From Mesorhizobium sp. WSM3626 (lineage in GTDB: Bacteria > Pseudomonadota > Alphaproteobacteria > Rhizobiales > Rhizobiaceae), in contig NZ_AZUY01000003.1 of NCBI RefSeq assembly GCF_000513935.1, positions 135,684 through 199,683 of the forward strand: a stretch of DNA of 64,000 bases, written 5' to 3'. How positions within the stretch are numbered: position 1 is the first letter of the stretch; every line of letters starts with the position of its first letter. This document shows positions 50,867 to 60,429 of this stretch, one piece after another. The translations under genes and the position numbers were made by a program. The notes beneath the pieces are model-generated. The model searched no databases and had not been told where the DNA came from. It saw only the letters and a list, made by a program, of their open reading frames with translations.

Positions 50867-53161
50867 ATGAAGGTTGCGGTTCTCGGCGGCGGACCAGCCG
50901 GCCTCTACTTTGCCATTTCGATGAAGCTGAGAGACGCCGCGCACGACGTGACGGTTTTCGAGCGCAATCGCGCCGACGACACGTTCGGCTGGGGCGTCGT
51001 GCTGTCGGCCGAGACGCTCGATAATCTTGCGAAGAACGATCCTGTCAGCGCCGTCTGGATCAAGAAGCATTTTGCCTATTGGGACGACATCGCCGTCATC
51101 CATGACGGCGTGCGCACGGTCTCGTCAGGCCACGGCTTCTGCGGCATCGGCCGCAAGCGGCTGTTGATCCTGCTGCAGCGCCGCGCGCGCGAACTCAGCG
51201 TCAAGCTGATGTTCGAAACCGACATCGCCGACCCAAAACCCTATATGGAAACGCATGACCTGGTCGTCGCCGCCGACGGGTTGAACTCCAGGGCGCGCAA
51301 CAGCTTCATCGATATCTTCAAGCCCGACATCGATACGCGCAAATGCAAGTTCGTCTGGCTCGGCACCAACCAGAAATTCGACGACGCCTTCACCTTTATC
51401 TTCGAGAAGACCGAGCATGGCTGGGTGTGGGCGCACGCCTATCAGTTCGACAGCGATACCGCGACCTTCATCGTCGAGTGCAGCGAACAGACCTGGGCCG
51501 ACTTCGGCTTCGGCGCGATGTCGCAGCAGGAGTCCATCGCGGTGTGCGAGCGCATCTTTGCCAAACATCTTGGCGACCACGCGCTGATGACCAACGCCAA
51601 CCACATCAGGGGCTCGGCCTGGATCAATTTCCCGCGCGTGCTTTGCGAGCGCTGGTCCTACAGGAATCTGGCGCTGATGGGCGACGCCGCGGCCTCGGCG
51701 CATTTCTCGATCGGCTCCGGCACCAAACTCGCCTTGGAGAGTGCGGTGGCGCTGGCCGACTATGTCGAGACCGAGCCGGACCTCGAGGCCGCCTTCCGCA
51801 AATATGAGGACGCCCGCCGCACCGAAGTGCTGAAGCTGCAGTCGGCGGCGCGCAATTCTCTGGAATGGTTCGAGGAGGTCGAGCGCTATCTCGGCCTCGA
51901 TCCGGTGCAGTTCAACTATTCGCTTTTGACCCGTTCGCAACGCATCAGCCACGAGAATCTGCGGCTGCGCGATGCCGAGTGGCTGGGCGGCGCGGAAGAG
52001 TGGTTCCAGCGGCAGGCCGGTGCCGGCGGCGATAGGCTGCGCCGGGCGCCGATGTTCGCGCCCTTCAAGCTGCGCGACATGGTGCTCAACAACCGCGTCG
52101 TCGTTTCGCCGATGGCGCAGTACAAGGCCGTCGACGGCCGCCCGACCGACTGGCATTTCACCCATTATGCCGAGCGGGCGAAGGGCGGTGCGGGACTCGT
52201 CTATATCGAGATGACCTGCGTCAGCCCGGAAGGGCGCATCACGCCCGGCTGCCCCGGCTTCTACGCGCCCGAACATGAGGTGGCGTGGAAGCGACTGGTC
52301 GATTTCGTCCATACCGAAACCGAAGCGAAGATCTGTGCCCAGATCGGCCATTCCGGCGCCAAGGGTTCGACCCGCGTCGGTTGGGAAGGCACCGACGTGC
52401 CGCTGGCCTCGGGCAACTGGCCTGTCATGGCGGCATCGGCCGTCGCCTGGTCGCCTGAGAACCAGGTGCCGAAGGCGATGGACCGCGCCGACATGGATTT
52501 GGTGCGCGATCAATTCGTGGCCTCGGCCGAAATGGCCGATCGCTGCTGCTTCGACATGCTCGAGATCCACGCCGCGCACGGCTATCTCTTGTCGTCGTTC
52601 ATCACGCCGGTCACCAACCAGCGCACGGACGCCTATGGCGGCTCACTGGAAAACCGCATGCGTTATCCCCTGGAAATCTTCCACGCGGTGCGCGCCGCCT
52701 GGCCCGCGGAAAAACCGATCTCGATGCGCATTTCGGCCAATGACTGGGTCGGCATCGAAGGCGTGACGCCGGCGGACGCCGTCGAGATCGCGCGGATGCT
52801 GCACGAGGCCGGCGTCGACATTTGCGATGTTTCGGCCGGCCAGACGTCGGTTGCCGCCAAGCCGGTCTATGGTCGCATGTTCCAGACGCCGTTCTCCGAC
52901 CGTATCCGCAACGAGGTCGGCATGGCGACGATGGCGGTCGGCAACATCTACGAGCCCGACCATGTCAATTCGATCCTGATGGCCGGCCGCGCCGATCTGG
53001 TGGCGCTGGCACGGCCGCATCTCGCCGATCCCTACTGGATGCTGCATGCGGCGGTGACGCTCGGCGACCGTGGCGTCAAATGGCCGGATCCCTATCTGCC
53101 CGGGCGCGATCAGCTCTACCGGCTGGCCGAGCGTGACGCCGCTGCGGGGCTGAAAGTATGA
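50867..53161 (+). CDS. Bifunctional flavin monooxygenase / old-yellow-enzyme reductase (2-aminobenzoyl-CoA monooxygenase/reductase or salicylyl-CoA 5-hydroxylase type)
   Basis: A 764-residue fusion. Residues 1-380 are an FAD monooxygenase ([40 protein letters not shown]). Residues ~395-764 are an old-yellow-enzyme domain ([52 protein letters not shown]). The only families with this layout are 2-aminobenzoyl-CoA monooxygenase/reductase, which hydroxylates and then reduces anthraniloyl-CoA, and the related salicylyl-CoA 5-hydroxylase/oxidoreductase. The following genes fit breakdown of the dearomatised ring. Family is secure; choice of amino or hydroxy substrate rests on context. Confidence 0.88.
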   Translation: MKVAVLGGGPAGLYFAISMKLRDAAHDVTVFERNRADDTFGWGVVLSAETLDNLAKNDPVSAVWIKKHFAYWDDIAVIHDGVRTVSSGHGFCGIGRKRLLILLQRRARELSVKLMFETDIADPKPYMETHDLVVAADGLNSRARNSFIDIFKPDIDTRKCKFVWLGTNQKFDDAFTFIFEKTEHGWVWAHAYQFDSDTATFIVECSEQTWADFGFGAMSQQESIAVCERIFAKHLGDHALMTNANHIRGSAWINFPRVLCERWSYRNLALMGDAAASAHFSIGSGTKLALESAVALADYVETEPDLEAAFRKYEDARRTEVLKLQSAARNSLEWFEEVERYLGLDPVQFNYSLLTRSQRISHENLRLRDAEWLGGAEEWFQRQAGAGGDRLRRAPMFAPFKLRDMVLNNRVVVSPMAQYKAVDGRPTDWHFTHYAERAKGGAGLVYIEMTCVSPEGRITPGCPGFYAPEHEVAWKRLVDFVHTETEAKICAQIGHSGAKGSTRVGWEGTDVPLASGNWPVMAASAVAWSPENQVPKAMDRADMDLVRDQFVASAEMADRCCFDMLEIHAAHGYLLSSFITPVTNQRTDAYGGSLENRMRYPLEIFHAVRAAWPAEKPISMRISANDWVGIEGVTPADAVEIARMLHEAGVDICDVSAGQTSVAAKPVYGRMFQTPFSDRIRNEVGMATMAVGNIYEPDHVNSILMAGRADLVALARPHLADPYWMLHAAVTLGDRGVKWPDPYLPGRDQLYRLAERDAAAGLKV

Positions 53162-53931
53162 CGGCCGCGACAACGATTCCCGGCAAGCACGCGCTGGTCA
53201 CCGGCGGCGGATCCGGCGTCGGCCGGGCCATCGCGCTCACTTTGGCCGCGGCTGGTATCGACGTGACCATTTGTGGGCGCAGCGAAGCTGAGCTCACCAA
53301 GGTTGCCGGCGAAAACGGCCGCATCCATGGCATCGTCGCAGACGTCACCAGCGAGGCGGCGATGGCGGCGCTTTACGAGATGGCGGAGGCCGCGCGCGGA
53401 CCATTCAACATCGTCGTTGCCAATGCCGGCATGGCCGGCAGCACGCCGGCGCACAAGACCACGCTTGCCGACTGGCAGCGAACGCTCGACGTCAATCTGA
53501 CCGGGGCGTTCCTGACGGTGAGACCGGCGCTGGCCGGCATGGCCGCGCGCAAGGCAGGCCGCATCGTCTTCATCGCCTCCACCGCCGGATTGAAAGGCTA
53601 TCCCTATGTTGCGCCTTATGTGGCGGCCAAACATGGCGTCGTCGGCCTGATGCGGGCGCTGGCCGCAGAGACGGCGAAATCCGGCGTCACCGTCAATGCG
53701 GTGTGTCCGGGCTTCGTCGAGACCGACATGTTGGAGGAATCCATCCAGCGCATCGTCGAAAAGACCGGCCGCTCGGCCGGCGAGGCGCGAGCCAGCCTCG
53801 TCTCGACCAACCCGCAAGGCCGCTTCATCCAGCCGCAAGAAATTGCCGAAGCCGTGCTGTGGTTGTGCGGCGACGCGGCGGCGTCGATCACCGGACAGGC
53901 GATTTCGATCTCGGGAGGTGAAACATGGTAG
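53158..53931 (+). CDS. Short-chain dehydrogenase/reductase
   Basis: A 257-residue SDR with the Rossmann motif [30 protein letters not shown] (the NAG strand), catalytic Ser in FIASTAG and Tyr-Lys in [11 protein letters not shown]. The start overlaps the monooxygenase stop (ATGA). It probably oxidises a beta-hydroxyacyl-CoA or reduces the ring ketone produced by the previous enzyme. The conserved active site supports a functional enzyme; the exact substrate is inferred. Confidence 0.88.
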   Translation: MTAATTIPGKHALVTGGGSGVGRAIALTLAAAGIDVTICGRSEAELTKVAGENGRIHGIVADVTSEAAMAALYEMAEAARGPFNIVVANAGMAGSTPAHKTTLADWQRTLDVNLTGAFLTVRPALAGMAARKAGRIVFIASTAGLKGYPYVAPYVAAKHGVVGLMRALAAETAKSGVTVNAVCPGFVETDMLEESIQRIVEKTGRSAGEARASLVSTNPQGRFIQPQEIAEAVLWLCGDAAASITGQAISISGGETW

Positions 53932-54395
53932 CCGGCCCCCTGCCCGTGCCATCGGGACCCGGCAAGGACCGGTTGCGTCTTTGGATAAGGCTGCTGCGGG
54001 CTTCACGCACGATCGAGGCCGAATTGCGCGAGCGCCTGAAGAAGGAATTCGACACGACGCTGCCGCGTTTCGACGTCATGGCAGCGCTTTACCGGGCGCC
54101 GGAAGGCATGCTGATGAGCGACCTGTCGCGCTTCCTGCTGGTGTCCAACGGCAATGTCACCGGCATTGTCGACCGGCTGGTGTCGGAAGGACTTGTCGCC
54201 CGGGCCCGCCGCAATGGCGACCGCCGTACCTCGATGGTGCGGTTGACCGAGGAAGGCACGAAGTCCTTTGCCACCATCGCCGCGGCGCATGAGGGCTGGA
54301 TCGGCGAATTGCTGGGCAAGGTCAGCGAGGAGGATGCGCACCGACTGACCGGCATGCTGACCTCGTTCCGCAGCAACTGGGAGGGACGCGAATGA
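53925..54395 (+). CDS. MarR-family transcriptional regulator
   Basis: A 156-residue winged-helix protein: [20 protein letters not shown], then [20 protein letters not shown] (recognition helix) and the wing [20 protein letters not shown]. It is the second MarR gene of the cluster, embedded between the SDR and the crotonase with 4-7 base overlaps. Regulators of this family repress benzoyl-CoA-type operons and respond to aryl-CoA. It likely controls its own operon. Confidence 0.9.
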   Translation: MVAGPLPVPSGPGKDRLRLWIRLLRASRTIEAELRERLKKEFDTTLPRFDVMAALYRAPEGMLMSDLSRFLLVSNGNVTGIVDRLVSEGLVARARRNGDRRTSMVRLTEEGTKSFATIAAAHEGWIGELLGKVSEEDAHRLTGMLTSFRSNWEGRE

Positions 54396-55204
54396 CTGCA
54401 ATGGCCGGCCTCAAGCCGAAGCATTTCCTGTGGGAAGTCGAGGGCCGGATCGCCAGGGTCCGGCTCGACCGGCCGGAGCGCAAGAACCCGCTGACCTTCG
54501 ATAGCTATGCCGAGCTGCGCGACACGTTCCGCGATCTCGTCTATGCCGAGGACGTCGACGCCGTGGTGTTCCTCTCCAATGGCGGCAATTTCTGCTCCGG
54601 CGGCGATGTCCACGACATCATCGGTCCGCTGGTCAAGATGGACATGAAGCAGCTCTTGGCCTTCACCCGCATGACCGGCGATTTCGTCAAGGCAATGCTC
54701 AACTGCGGCAAGCCGATCATCGCGGCGGTGGACGGCGTGGCGGTTGGCGCCGGCGCCATCATCGCCATGAGCGCCGACATCCGCATCGCCACGCCGGAAG
54801 CCAAGACCGCCTTCCTGTTCACCCGCGTCGGCCTTGCCGGCTGCGACATGGGCGCCTGCGCGATCCTGCCGCGCATCATCGGCCAGGGCCGCGCCGCCGA
54901 ACTGCTTTACACGGGCCGAACCATGACGGCTACGGAAGGCGAGCGCTGGGGATTCTACAACAGGCTGGTCGATGCGGCGGCTCTGGAGACCGACGCGCTG
55001 GAGATGGCGGCCCGCATCGTCTCCGGCCCGACCTTCGCCCACGGCATCACCAAGACGCAGCTCAACCAGGAATGGTCGATGGGCCTCGACCAGGCGATCG
55101 AGGCCGAGGCGCAGGCGCAGGCTATCTGCATGCAGACGCGCGATTTCGAGCGGGCGTATCTGGCTTTCGTGGCCAAGGAAAAGCCGGTGTTCGAGGGGAA
55201 TTGA
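54392..55204 (+). CDS. Enoyl-CoA hydratase/isomerase family protein
   Basis: A 270-residue crotonase-fold enzyme. The oxyanion-hole segments are [14 protein letters not shown] (~residues 65-78) and [20 protein letters not shown] (~115-134). The segment [20 protein letters not shown] lies where the catalytic Glu normally occurs. It would hydrate the enoyl-CoA or hydrolyse the ring beta-oxoacyl-CoA after dearomatisation. It overlaps the marR stop (ATGA). The lack of an evident second Glu suggests ring-opening hydrolase or isomerase activity, but this needs alignment. Confidence 0.85.
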   Translation: MTAMAGLKPKHFLWEVEGRIARVRLDRPERKNPLTFDSYAELRDTFRDLVYAEDVDAVVFLSNGGNFCSGGDVHDIIGPLVKMDMKQLLAFTRMTGDFVKAMLNCGKPIIAAVDGVAVGAGAIIAMSADIRIATPEAKTAFLFTRVGLAGCDMGACAILPRIIGQGRAAELLYTGRTMTATEGERWGFYNRLVDAAALETDALEMAARIVSGPTFAHGITKTQLNQEWSMGLDQAIEAEAQAQAICMQTRDFERAYLAFVAKEKPVFEGN

Positions 55205-55225
55205 GGATGATCGGTTTGCGCCCAG

Positions 55226-55385
55226 GCACCCCCCTCTGGCCTGCCGGCCATCTCCCCCGCAAGGGGGGAGATCAGCTGATTGCGTCGCTTTCGCCAATCG
55301 CCAGCGTTGCAAGATGGGCGGGAAGATTGAAGCTGCCAATCTCCCCCCTTGCGGGGGAGATGCCCGGCAGGGCAGAGGGGGGTGC
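55226..55385 (+). repeat. Palindromic intergenic repeat, copy 3
   Basis: Related to copies 1 and 2 with GGCCTGCCGGCCATCTC variants in the arms. It sits between the crotonase and acyl-CoA dehydrogenase genes within the presumed operon. Confidence 0.88.
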
Positions 55386-55417
55386 AACGGATCGCGACCA
55401 AGATCAAGGGCGCATCC

Positions 55418-56566
55418 ATGCCTGACCGTTCCTTCCTCAACTGGCCGTTCTTCGAGGACCGGCATCGCGAGCTCGCCGAGCACCTGGACACTTGGTGCGC
55501 CAAAAACCTTCCCGTCGACCATCATGACGTCGACGCCGCCTGCCGCGAGCTGGTGGACAAGCTCGGCAAGGATGGCTGGCTGAAGCCGACGGCGCTCGAT
55601 ACCGACAATCCTGGACCGCTCGACGTACGCACCTTGTGCATCACGCGCGAGACGCTGGCTCGCCACGATGGGTTGGCCGACTTCGCCTTTGCCATGCAGG
55701 GGCTGGGCACCGGTGCACTCAGCCTGTTCGGGGCGCCTGACCAGCAGCAATGGCTTTCGAAGACCCGCGCCGGCAAGGCGATCTCAGCGTTTGCCCTGTC
55801 AGAACCGCGCTCTGGCTCGGATGTCGCCAATACCGAAATGACGGCGACCCGCGATGGCGACGGCTACGTTCTCACGGGCGAAAAAACCTGGATCTCCAAT
55901 GGCGGCATCGCCGACCTTTATGTCGTCTTTGCCCGCACCGGAGAAGCACCGGGTGCCAAGGGGCTTTCCGCCTTCCTGGTGCCGGGCGACGCCAAGGGGC
56001 TCGGTATTGCCGAACGGCTGGAAGTGATCGCGCCGCATCCGCTGGCGCGGCTTTCGTTCGACCAGGTCCGGCTGCCTGCCTCGGCGCTGATCGGCAAGCC
56101 GGGCGACGGCTTCCGCATCGCCATGTCGGTGCTCGACGTATTCCGCTCGACGGTCGGCGCGGCGGCGCTCGGCTTTGCCCGCCGCGCGCTCGATGAAAGC
56201 ATCAAGCGCGTGGCCGAGCGCAAACTGTTCGGCGCACCGATGGCCGAGTTGCAGATGGTGCAGGGCCATATCGCCGACATGGCGCTCGACGTCGATGCGG
56301 CGGCCCTTCTGGTCTATCGCGCCGCCTGGACCAAGGACATGGGCGCGGCGCGAGTGACGCGCGAGGCGGCGATGGCCAAGCTGTTCGCCACCGACAAGGC
56401 GCAGGAGGTGATCGACAAAGCGGTGCAACTGCATGGCGGCGACGGTGTCCGCAAAGGCCACATCGTCGAGAGCCTGTACCGCGAAATCCGCGCGCTGCGC
56501 ATCTATGAGGGCGCATCGGACGTGCAGAAGGTGGTGATCGCGCGGCAAGTGATGGGCGCGGCCTGA
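55418..56566 (+). CDS. Acyl-CoA dehydrogenase
   Basis: A 382-residue FAD acyl-CoA dehydrogenase from the ATG at 55418. The signature [20 protein letters not shown] and [20 protein letters not shown] bind FAD/substrate. The C-terminal Glu in [15 protein letters not shown] (~366) is the catalytic base. It would oxidise the CoA ester in beta-oxidation of the ring-opened intermediate. Placed between the repeat and the Rid protein; the operon probably continues through the repeat. Confidence 0.92.
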   Translation: MPDRSFLNWPFFEDRHRELAEHLDTWCAKNLPVDHHDVDAACRELVDKLGKDGWLKPTALDTDNPGPLDVRTLCITRETLARHDGLADFAFAMQGLGTGALSLFGAPDQQQWLSKTRAGKAISAFALSEPRSGSDVANTEMTATRDGDGYVLTGEKTWISNGGIADLYVVFARTGEAPGAKGLSAFLVPGDAKGLGIAERLEVIAPHPLARLSFDQVRLPASALIGKPGDGFRIAMSVLDVFRSTVGAAALGFARRALDESIKRVAERKLFGAPMAELQMVQGHIADMALDVDAAALLVYRAAWTKDMGAARVTREAAMAKLFATDKAQEVIDKAVQLHGGDGVRKGHIVESLYREIRALRIYEGASDVQKVVIARQVMGAA

Positions 56567-56639
56567 ACAGGTCGCATTGATAGGATTGCTTTGAGACACG
56601 GATATTGCGGACCCGATATTGGAAAGGCGGAGAGACGAC

Positions 56640-57035
56640 ATGCACGAGATCCTGCAGCCGGAAGGCTGGGCAAAACCGGTCGGCTACGCCAACGGCGTGG
56701 CGGCGCGCGGCAGGCTCGTTTTCGTCGGCGGACAGGTCGGCTGGAACGGGCAATGTCAGTTCGAGACCGACGATTTCGCCGGCCAGGTGCGGCAGACGCT
56801 CCAGAACATCGTCGCGGTGCTGGCCGAGGCCGGCGCGGAGCCACGGCACATCACCTCGATGACCTGGTATTTCACCGACAAGGCCGAATATCTCGGTAAC
56901 CTCAAGGGGATCGGCGAGGCTTATCGCGAGGTGATCGGCCGGCATTTTCCGGCGATGGCCGCCATGCAGGTGGTGGCGCTGGTGGAGGACCGCGCCAAGG
57001 TGGAGATCCAGGCGACCGCCGTCGTTCCGGAATAA
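56640..57035 (+). CDS. Rid/YjgF family protein lacking the RidA arginine
   Basis: A 131-residue protein with the Rid fold: RGRLVFVGGQVGWNGQCQFE, QTLQNIVAVLAEAGAEPRHI and a C-terminal VEIQATAVVP. GGAGAG precedes the ATG at 56640. In RidA an Arg in the PARSCVEV segment is required for 2-aminoacrylate deamination; the equivalent here reads PAMAAMQVV, so the Arg is replaced. It belongs to a divergent Rid subfamily. The last gene of the anthraniloyl-CoA-type operon; a role in enamine or imine hydrolysis would fit the pathway but is weakened by the missing residue. Confidence 0.85.
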   Translation: MHEILQPEGWAKPVGYANGVAARGRLVFVGGQVGWNGQCQFETDDFAGQVRQTLQNIVAVLAEAGAEPRHITSMTWYFTDKAEYLGNLKGIGEAYREVIGRHFPAMAAMQVVALVEDRAKVEIQATAVVPE

Positions 57036-57058
57036 AGAATTCGTCTCTCCGGAATATT

Positions 57059-58150
57059 TTATTCGCGAAGCCCAGCCTGCCTCAGCAACGGCAGCACGTG
57101 GTCGCAAAAATAGGGCAATTCCCTGGTGTAGTTGACGAAGGATAGCGCAATGCCCTGGTAGCCGTGCGCGGCAATGGCGGCCATCTCGGCGGCAATCGTC
57201 TCCGGCGTTCCAACCAGCGGATAGGTGCCGGCGCCGCCGGCGAAACGCTGGCGATAGCGCTCATAGGCATGCGGGTCGTGCGATTGCGAGAATTCCTTCT
57301 TGCCGGCCATATGCGCATCGACCGCCTCGTGGTCGGCCAGATCGACGGCATAGCGTGTGTAGTAGGCCTGCGCCTCTTCCATGGTCGGGCGGCAGACGAC
57401 ATGGGCCACGGTGTAGACGCCGACCTCCCGGCCAACCTTGTCGGCCCGTTCGCCGATGTCGGCGACATGCTTGCCGGCATCGCCCATCTCGGAAAAGGTC
57501 GTGAACAGATAATCGCATCTGGCGGCGGCGAAATCGCGGCCCGGGCCGCCGAAAGCGGCGTTCATGGTCACCGGGCGCGGAACCTGCAGGCTGGCCGGCC
57601 GGCTGACCGCCTCCTTGAGGTGATAATAGGTCCCTTCATAGTCGAGCGGCTCCGCCGATGCGTAGAGCTTCTCCAGAATCTCGATCCATTCGACCGCCTG
57701 GTCGTAACCCTTCTCGACCAGCGGCGTGCCGAACATGCCGAATTCCTTCGGGTTCCAGCCGCAGACGATGTTGAGGCCGGCACGGCCCTGGCTGATGTGG
57801 TCGACCGTCGCCAGCGCCTTGGCGGCATAGAGCGGGTGCACCAGCGGCACATGCACGGTCATGAACAGGCCGATGCGGTCGGTGGCCATGCTGAGCGCCG
57901 CCGCCCAGGTGAAGGTCTCGAACGACCGCTCGCGCACCTTGTTGCGGCCGCCAAAGCCGCGCCAGCGGGCGATCGGCAGCAGGAACTCCAGCCCGGCGCG
58001 GTCGGCGATCTGGGCTGCCGTCAGATTGTCCTGCCAGCTTGCCGTCCAGCGCTCCGGCACATCCGATATGGCAAGGCCGCCATCGGCATTGGTCGAGAAG
58101 ACGCCAAGCTTCAGTTTGTTGGAGCCGTGCAACGGATGTGCCTTGTTCAT
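57059..58150 (-). CDS. LLM-class flavin-dependent monooxygenase (SfnG/RutA-like)
   Basis: A 363-residue luciferase-fold enzyme from the ATG at 58150, behind a GGGAGG site. The characteristic LLM segments are LEFLLPIARWRGFGGRNKVR and GRAGLNIVCGWNPKEFGMFG (FMN contact). The family includes dimethylsulfone monooxygenase SfnG and pyrimidine ring-opener RutA; it uses FMNH2 and O2. It is divergent from the aldolase gene and shares an operator with it, suggesting one regulated pathway. The substrate is unknown. Confidence 0.88.
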   Translation of the reverse strand: MNKAHPLHGSNKLKLGVFSTNADGGLAISDVPERWTASWQDNLTAAQIADRAGLEFLLPIARWRGFGGRNKVRERSFETFTWAAALSMATDRIGLFMTVHVPLVHPLYAAKALATVDHISQGRAGLNIVCGWNPKEFGMFGTPLVEKGYDQAVEWIEILEKLYASAEPLDYEGTYYHLKEAVSRPASLQVPRPVTMNAAFGGPGRDFAAARCDYLFTTFSEMGDAGKHVADIGERADKVGREVGVYTVAHVVCRPTMEEAQAYYTRYAVDLADHEAVDAHMAGKKEFSQSHDPHAYERYRQRFAGGAGTYPLVGTPETIAAEMAAIAAHGYQGIALSFVNYTRELPYFCDHVLPLLRQAGLRE

Positions 58151-58197
58151 GTCGCGACCTCCCGGCGAAGATCGCACGCTACGGCTCCGCGAAAATA

Positions 58198-58211
58198 TTT
58201 CAAGCATGAAA
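58198..58211. promoter_or_regulatory. Shared operator candidate 3 (TTTCAAGCATGAAA)
   Basis: Best palindrome of the four: arms TTTCA/TGAAA around AGCA, matching YTTYAAGCWTRAAR. It lies in the middle of the 121-bp divergent region between the LLM monooxygenase (-) and the aldolase (+). Confidence 0.75.
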
Positions 58212-58271
58212 TAGCTTCGCCGGGCACTGGTTTGCCGATATGAATTTGGCGGGATGAAAAAGAGGATCGGC

Positions 58272-59048
58272 ATGAGCGAGTTCCGTCAGAAGTGCATCGG
58301 CAAGAGCAGCCTTGTCGGTTCCTTCGCCGCCATTCCTCACCCCGTCGCAGTCGAGGTGATGGCGTTGTCCGGCCTCGACTTCCTCTGCATTGACTGGGAG
58401 CATGCCCAGATCTCGCGCGAGATGATCGAGAGCATGGTACGCGCCGCCGATGTGCATCGCGTGCCGGCGATGGTGCGCGTTCCCGGCCATGCGCCCGAAG
58501 CCATCCAGGCGGCATTGGACAGCGGCGCGCAAGGTGTGCTGGTGCCACGCGTCTCGACACCGGCACAGGCGGCAATGGCGGTGAAAGCATCGCGCTATCC
58601 GCCACGAGGCGAGCGCGGTGTCGGACCCGGCCGCGCGGCCGGCTATGGCTATCGCATTCCCGAATACCTGGCTGGCGCCAATGAGCGGACCGCCGTCGCG
58701 ATCCAGGTCGAAACCGTCGAAGGGTTGGCCAACATCGACGCGATCGCCGCGGTGGAGGGCGTCGACGTGGTCTTCGTCGGACCCGGCGATCTCTCCGTGT
58801 CGATCGATGCGATCGGACCGAAGGGCGCCGAGAAGCTCGCGGATGCGATCCGCAGGATCATCGGCGTGACGATCGCGCACGACAAGACCTCCGGCATATT
58901 TTGCGCCAGCCCGCAGACCGTCGGCCAATGGGCAGCCGTCGGCGCCAGCTTTTTCGTGCTGGCCAGCGACACGATGTTTCTCGGTGCGGGCGCCGCGGCC
59001 AATTATGCCGCCGCCCGGGCCGAACTGGCGCGGGAAGACCCGCGCTAG
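58272..59048 (+). CDS. HpcH/HpaI aldolase family protein
   Basis: A 258-residue metal-dependent class II aldolase of the HpcH/HpaI type. The ATG at 58272 has an AGAGGA site. Motifs are DFLCIDWEHAQISREMIESM, then QVETVEGLANIDAIAAVEGV (metal-binding Glu) and FVGPGDLSVSIDAIG (Asp). These enzymes cleave or form 2-oxo-hydroxyacids such as 4-hydroxy-2-oxoheptanedioate. Its shared operator with the monooxygenase gene implies a linked pathway. The real substrate is unknown. Confidence 0.88.
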   Translation: MSEFRQKCIGKSSLVGSFAAIPHPVAVEVMALSGLDFLCIDWEHAQISREMIESMVRAADVHRVPAMVRVPGHAPEAIQAALDSGAQGVLVPRVSTPAQAAMAVKASRYPPRGERGVGPGRAAGYGYRIPEYLAGANERTAVAIQVETVEGLANIDAIAAVEGVDVVFVGPGDLSVSIDAIGPKGAEKLADAIRRIIGVTIAHDKTSGIFCASPQTVGQWAAVGASFFVLASDTMFLGAGAAANYAAARAELAREDPR

Positions 59049-59076
59049 CGCCCCAGTCGAGTATGCCGAGCACTTT

Positions 59077-59090
59077 TTTTAAGCTTAAAA
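59077..59090. promoter_or_regulatory. Shared operator candidate 4 (TTTTAAGCTTAAAA)
   Basis: Perfect palindrome, matching YTTYAAGCWTRAAR. It lies 29 bases after the aldolase stop and 378 bases before the amino-acid-binding-protein gene, probably ahead of that operon's promoter. A TTGAAA at 59099-59104 is a weak -35 candidate. Confidence 0.6.
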
Positions 59091-59467
59091 CTTTTGTCTT
59101 GAAAAGCGCGGCACTTTGGATAAGCATTCAGGATCAACGGCCGCCGTCGGGCTGGAAGGTTTCCGGGCATTTCATCATTCTGCTCCGGGTAGGAGGGGTT
59201 TCAGTCCTTGTCGTTTGTACTGCCCCAGTCATCGTCCAGCGCACGCTACGCTTGCGATGCGTGCGCCCAGGAACCCGCACACCGAAACCATCGCCAACCT
59301 TGCCGCGCGCGTGAACACGCATGCGATCGCGACCAGATCGCGTCCGCGCTCGAGCGCATGGTCGCCACCATGAATTGACGGCCCGCTGGGAGGCGGGACG
59401 GCAACAAACCGTGCGGGGCAGCCCGCCCGATCAACAACCAGAGGGAACAACCCCAGAGGGACCACCA
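59091..59467. other. Long leader region without a recognised gene
   Basis: Part of a 419-bp gap. No ORF with a convincing start and no known riboswitch fold was recognised. A weak promoter candidate is near 59099-59126. The leader may carry unrecognised control. Confidence 0.35.
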
Positions 59468-60265
59468 ATGAACCTGACCCGTCGCAATCTCATCCTTTTC
59501 GCCGCGGCAATCGGCATCGCCGCCGGACCGGCAACCGCCTATGCCGCCGATGTGCTCAATGTCGGCGCCTACCCGACCAACCCGCCCTTCGAATACAAGA
59601 ACGAGAGCGGCACGTTCGAGGGTTTTGAGGTCGACATCGTCAACGAGGCGGCCAAGCGCGTCGGCATGACCACCGACATCGCCGATCTCGGCTTCCAGGC
59701 GCTGTTCGCCGCGACCACCTCCAAGCGCATCGACGTCGCCATCTCCTCGATCACGATCACGCCGGAGCGGCTGAAGTCGCAGTCGTTCACTCAGCCCTAC
59801 TATGATTCCGACATGGGCATCGCCACTAAGACCGACAGCGCGGTCAACACCGAGGCGGACCTCAAGGGCAAGATCGTCGGCGTGCTCTCGGGCTCGACCG
59901 GCGAGACCTGGGTCAAGGCGCACCAGGAAGCCGACGGCTTCAGCGACGTGAAGGGCTATGACACGCAGCAGAACCTGCTGCTCGACCTCAGCGCCGGCCG
60001 TGTCGACGCCGCCGTCAGCGACATTCCCGGCATGGAATATTCCTTCACCAAGATGAAGGACCTGAAGGTCAAGCAGCGCATCAAGACCGGCGAGCAGTAC
60101 GGCCTGATGATGACCAAGGATCATCCGTTGGTCGGCAAGCTCAACGACGCGCTGACGGCGATGAAGAAGGACGGCGCGCTGGCCGCGATCCACAAGAAGT
60201 GGTTCGGCAGCGACGCGCCGGCCGATTCCTCGACCGTCAAGGAAATGCCGCTGCCCAAGGCCTGA
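59468..60265 (+). CDS. Amino-acid-type ABC transporter substrate-binding protein (family 3)
   Basis: A 265-residue periplasmic binding protein. The signal peptide is NRRNL-like: MNLTRRNLILFAAAIGIAAG, cut after YAA near residue 26. The core has YPTNPPFEYKNESGTFEGFE and VDIVNEAAKRVG, then ITPERLKSQSFTQPYYDSD, all of family 3. It delivers a polar amino acid or related compound to the permease at 60430. No ATPase of the polar-amino-acid type is encoded nearby. Confidence 0.9.
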   Translation: MNLTRRNLILFAAAIGIAAGPATAYAADVLNVGAYPTNPPFEYKNESGTFEGFEVDIVNEAAKRVGMTTDIADLGFQALFAATTSKRIDVAISSITITPERLKSQSFTQPYYDSDMGIATKTDSAVNTEADLKGKIVGVLSGSTGETWVKAHQEADGFSDVKGYDTQQNLLLDLSAGRVDAAVSDIPGMEYSFTKMKDLKVKQRIKTGEQYGLMMTKDHPLVGKLNDALTAMKKDGALAAIHKKWFGSDAPADSSTVKEMPLPKA

Positions 60266-60429
60266 GCGCCGGCCGACAGGACGAAAGGCGTGCCGGCTCC
60301 AAAGGGGTCGGCACCTCCCGTTTTCACGCATAACCTTCCCGGGACCAGCATCCGTTCGGCAAAGCCGATCTTGATATTCCGGGTTGGGCCCTGGCGTCAG
60401 ATGACGCAACACCATTCGGGAATGCCCTG

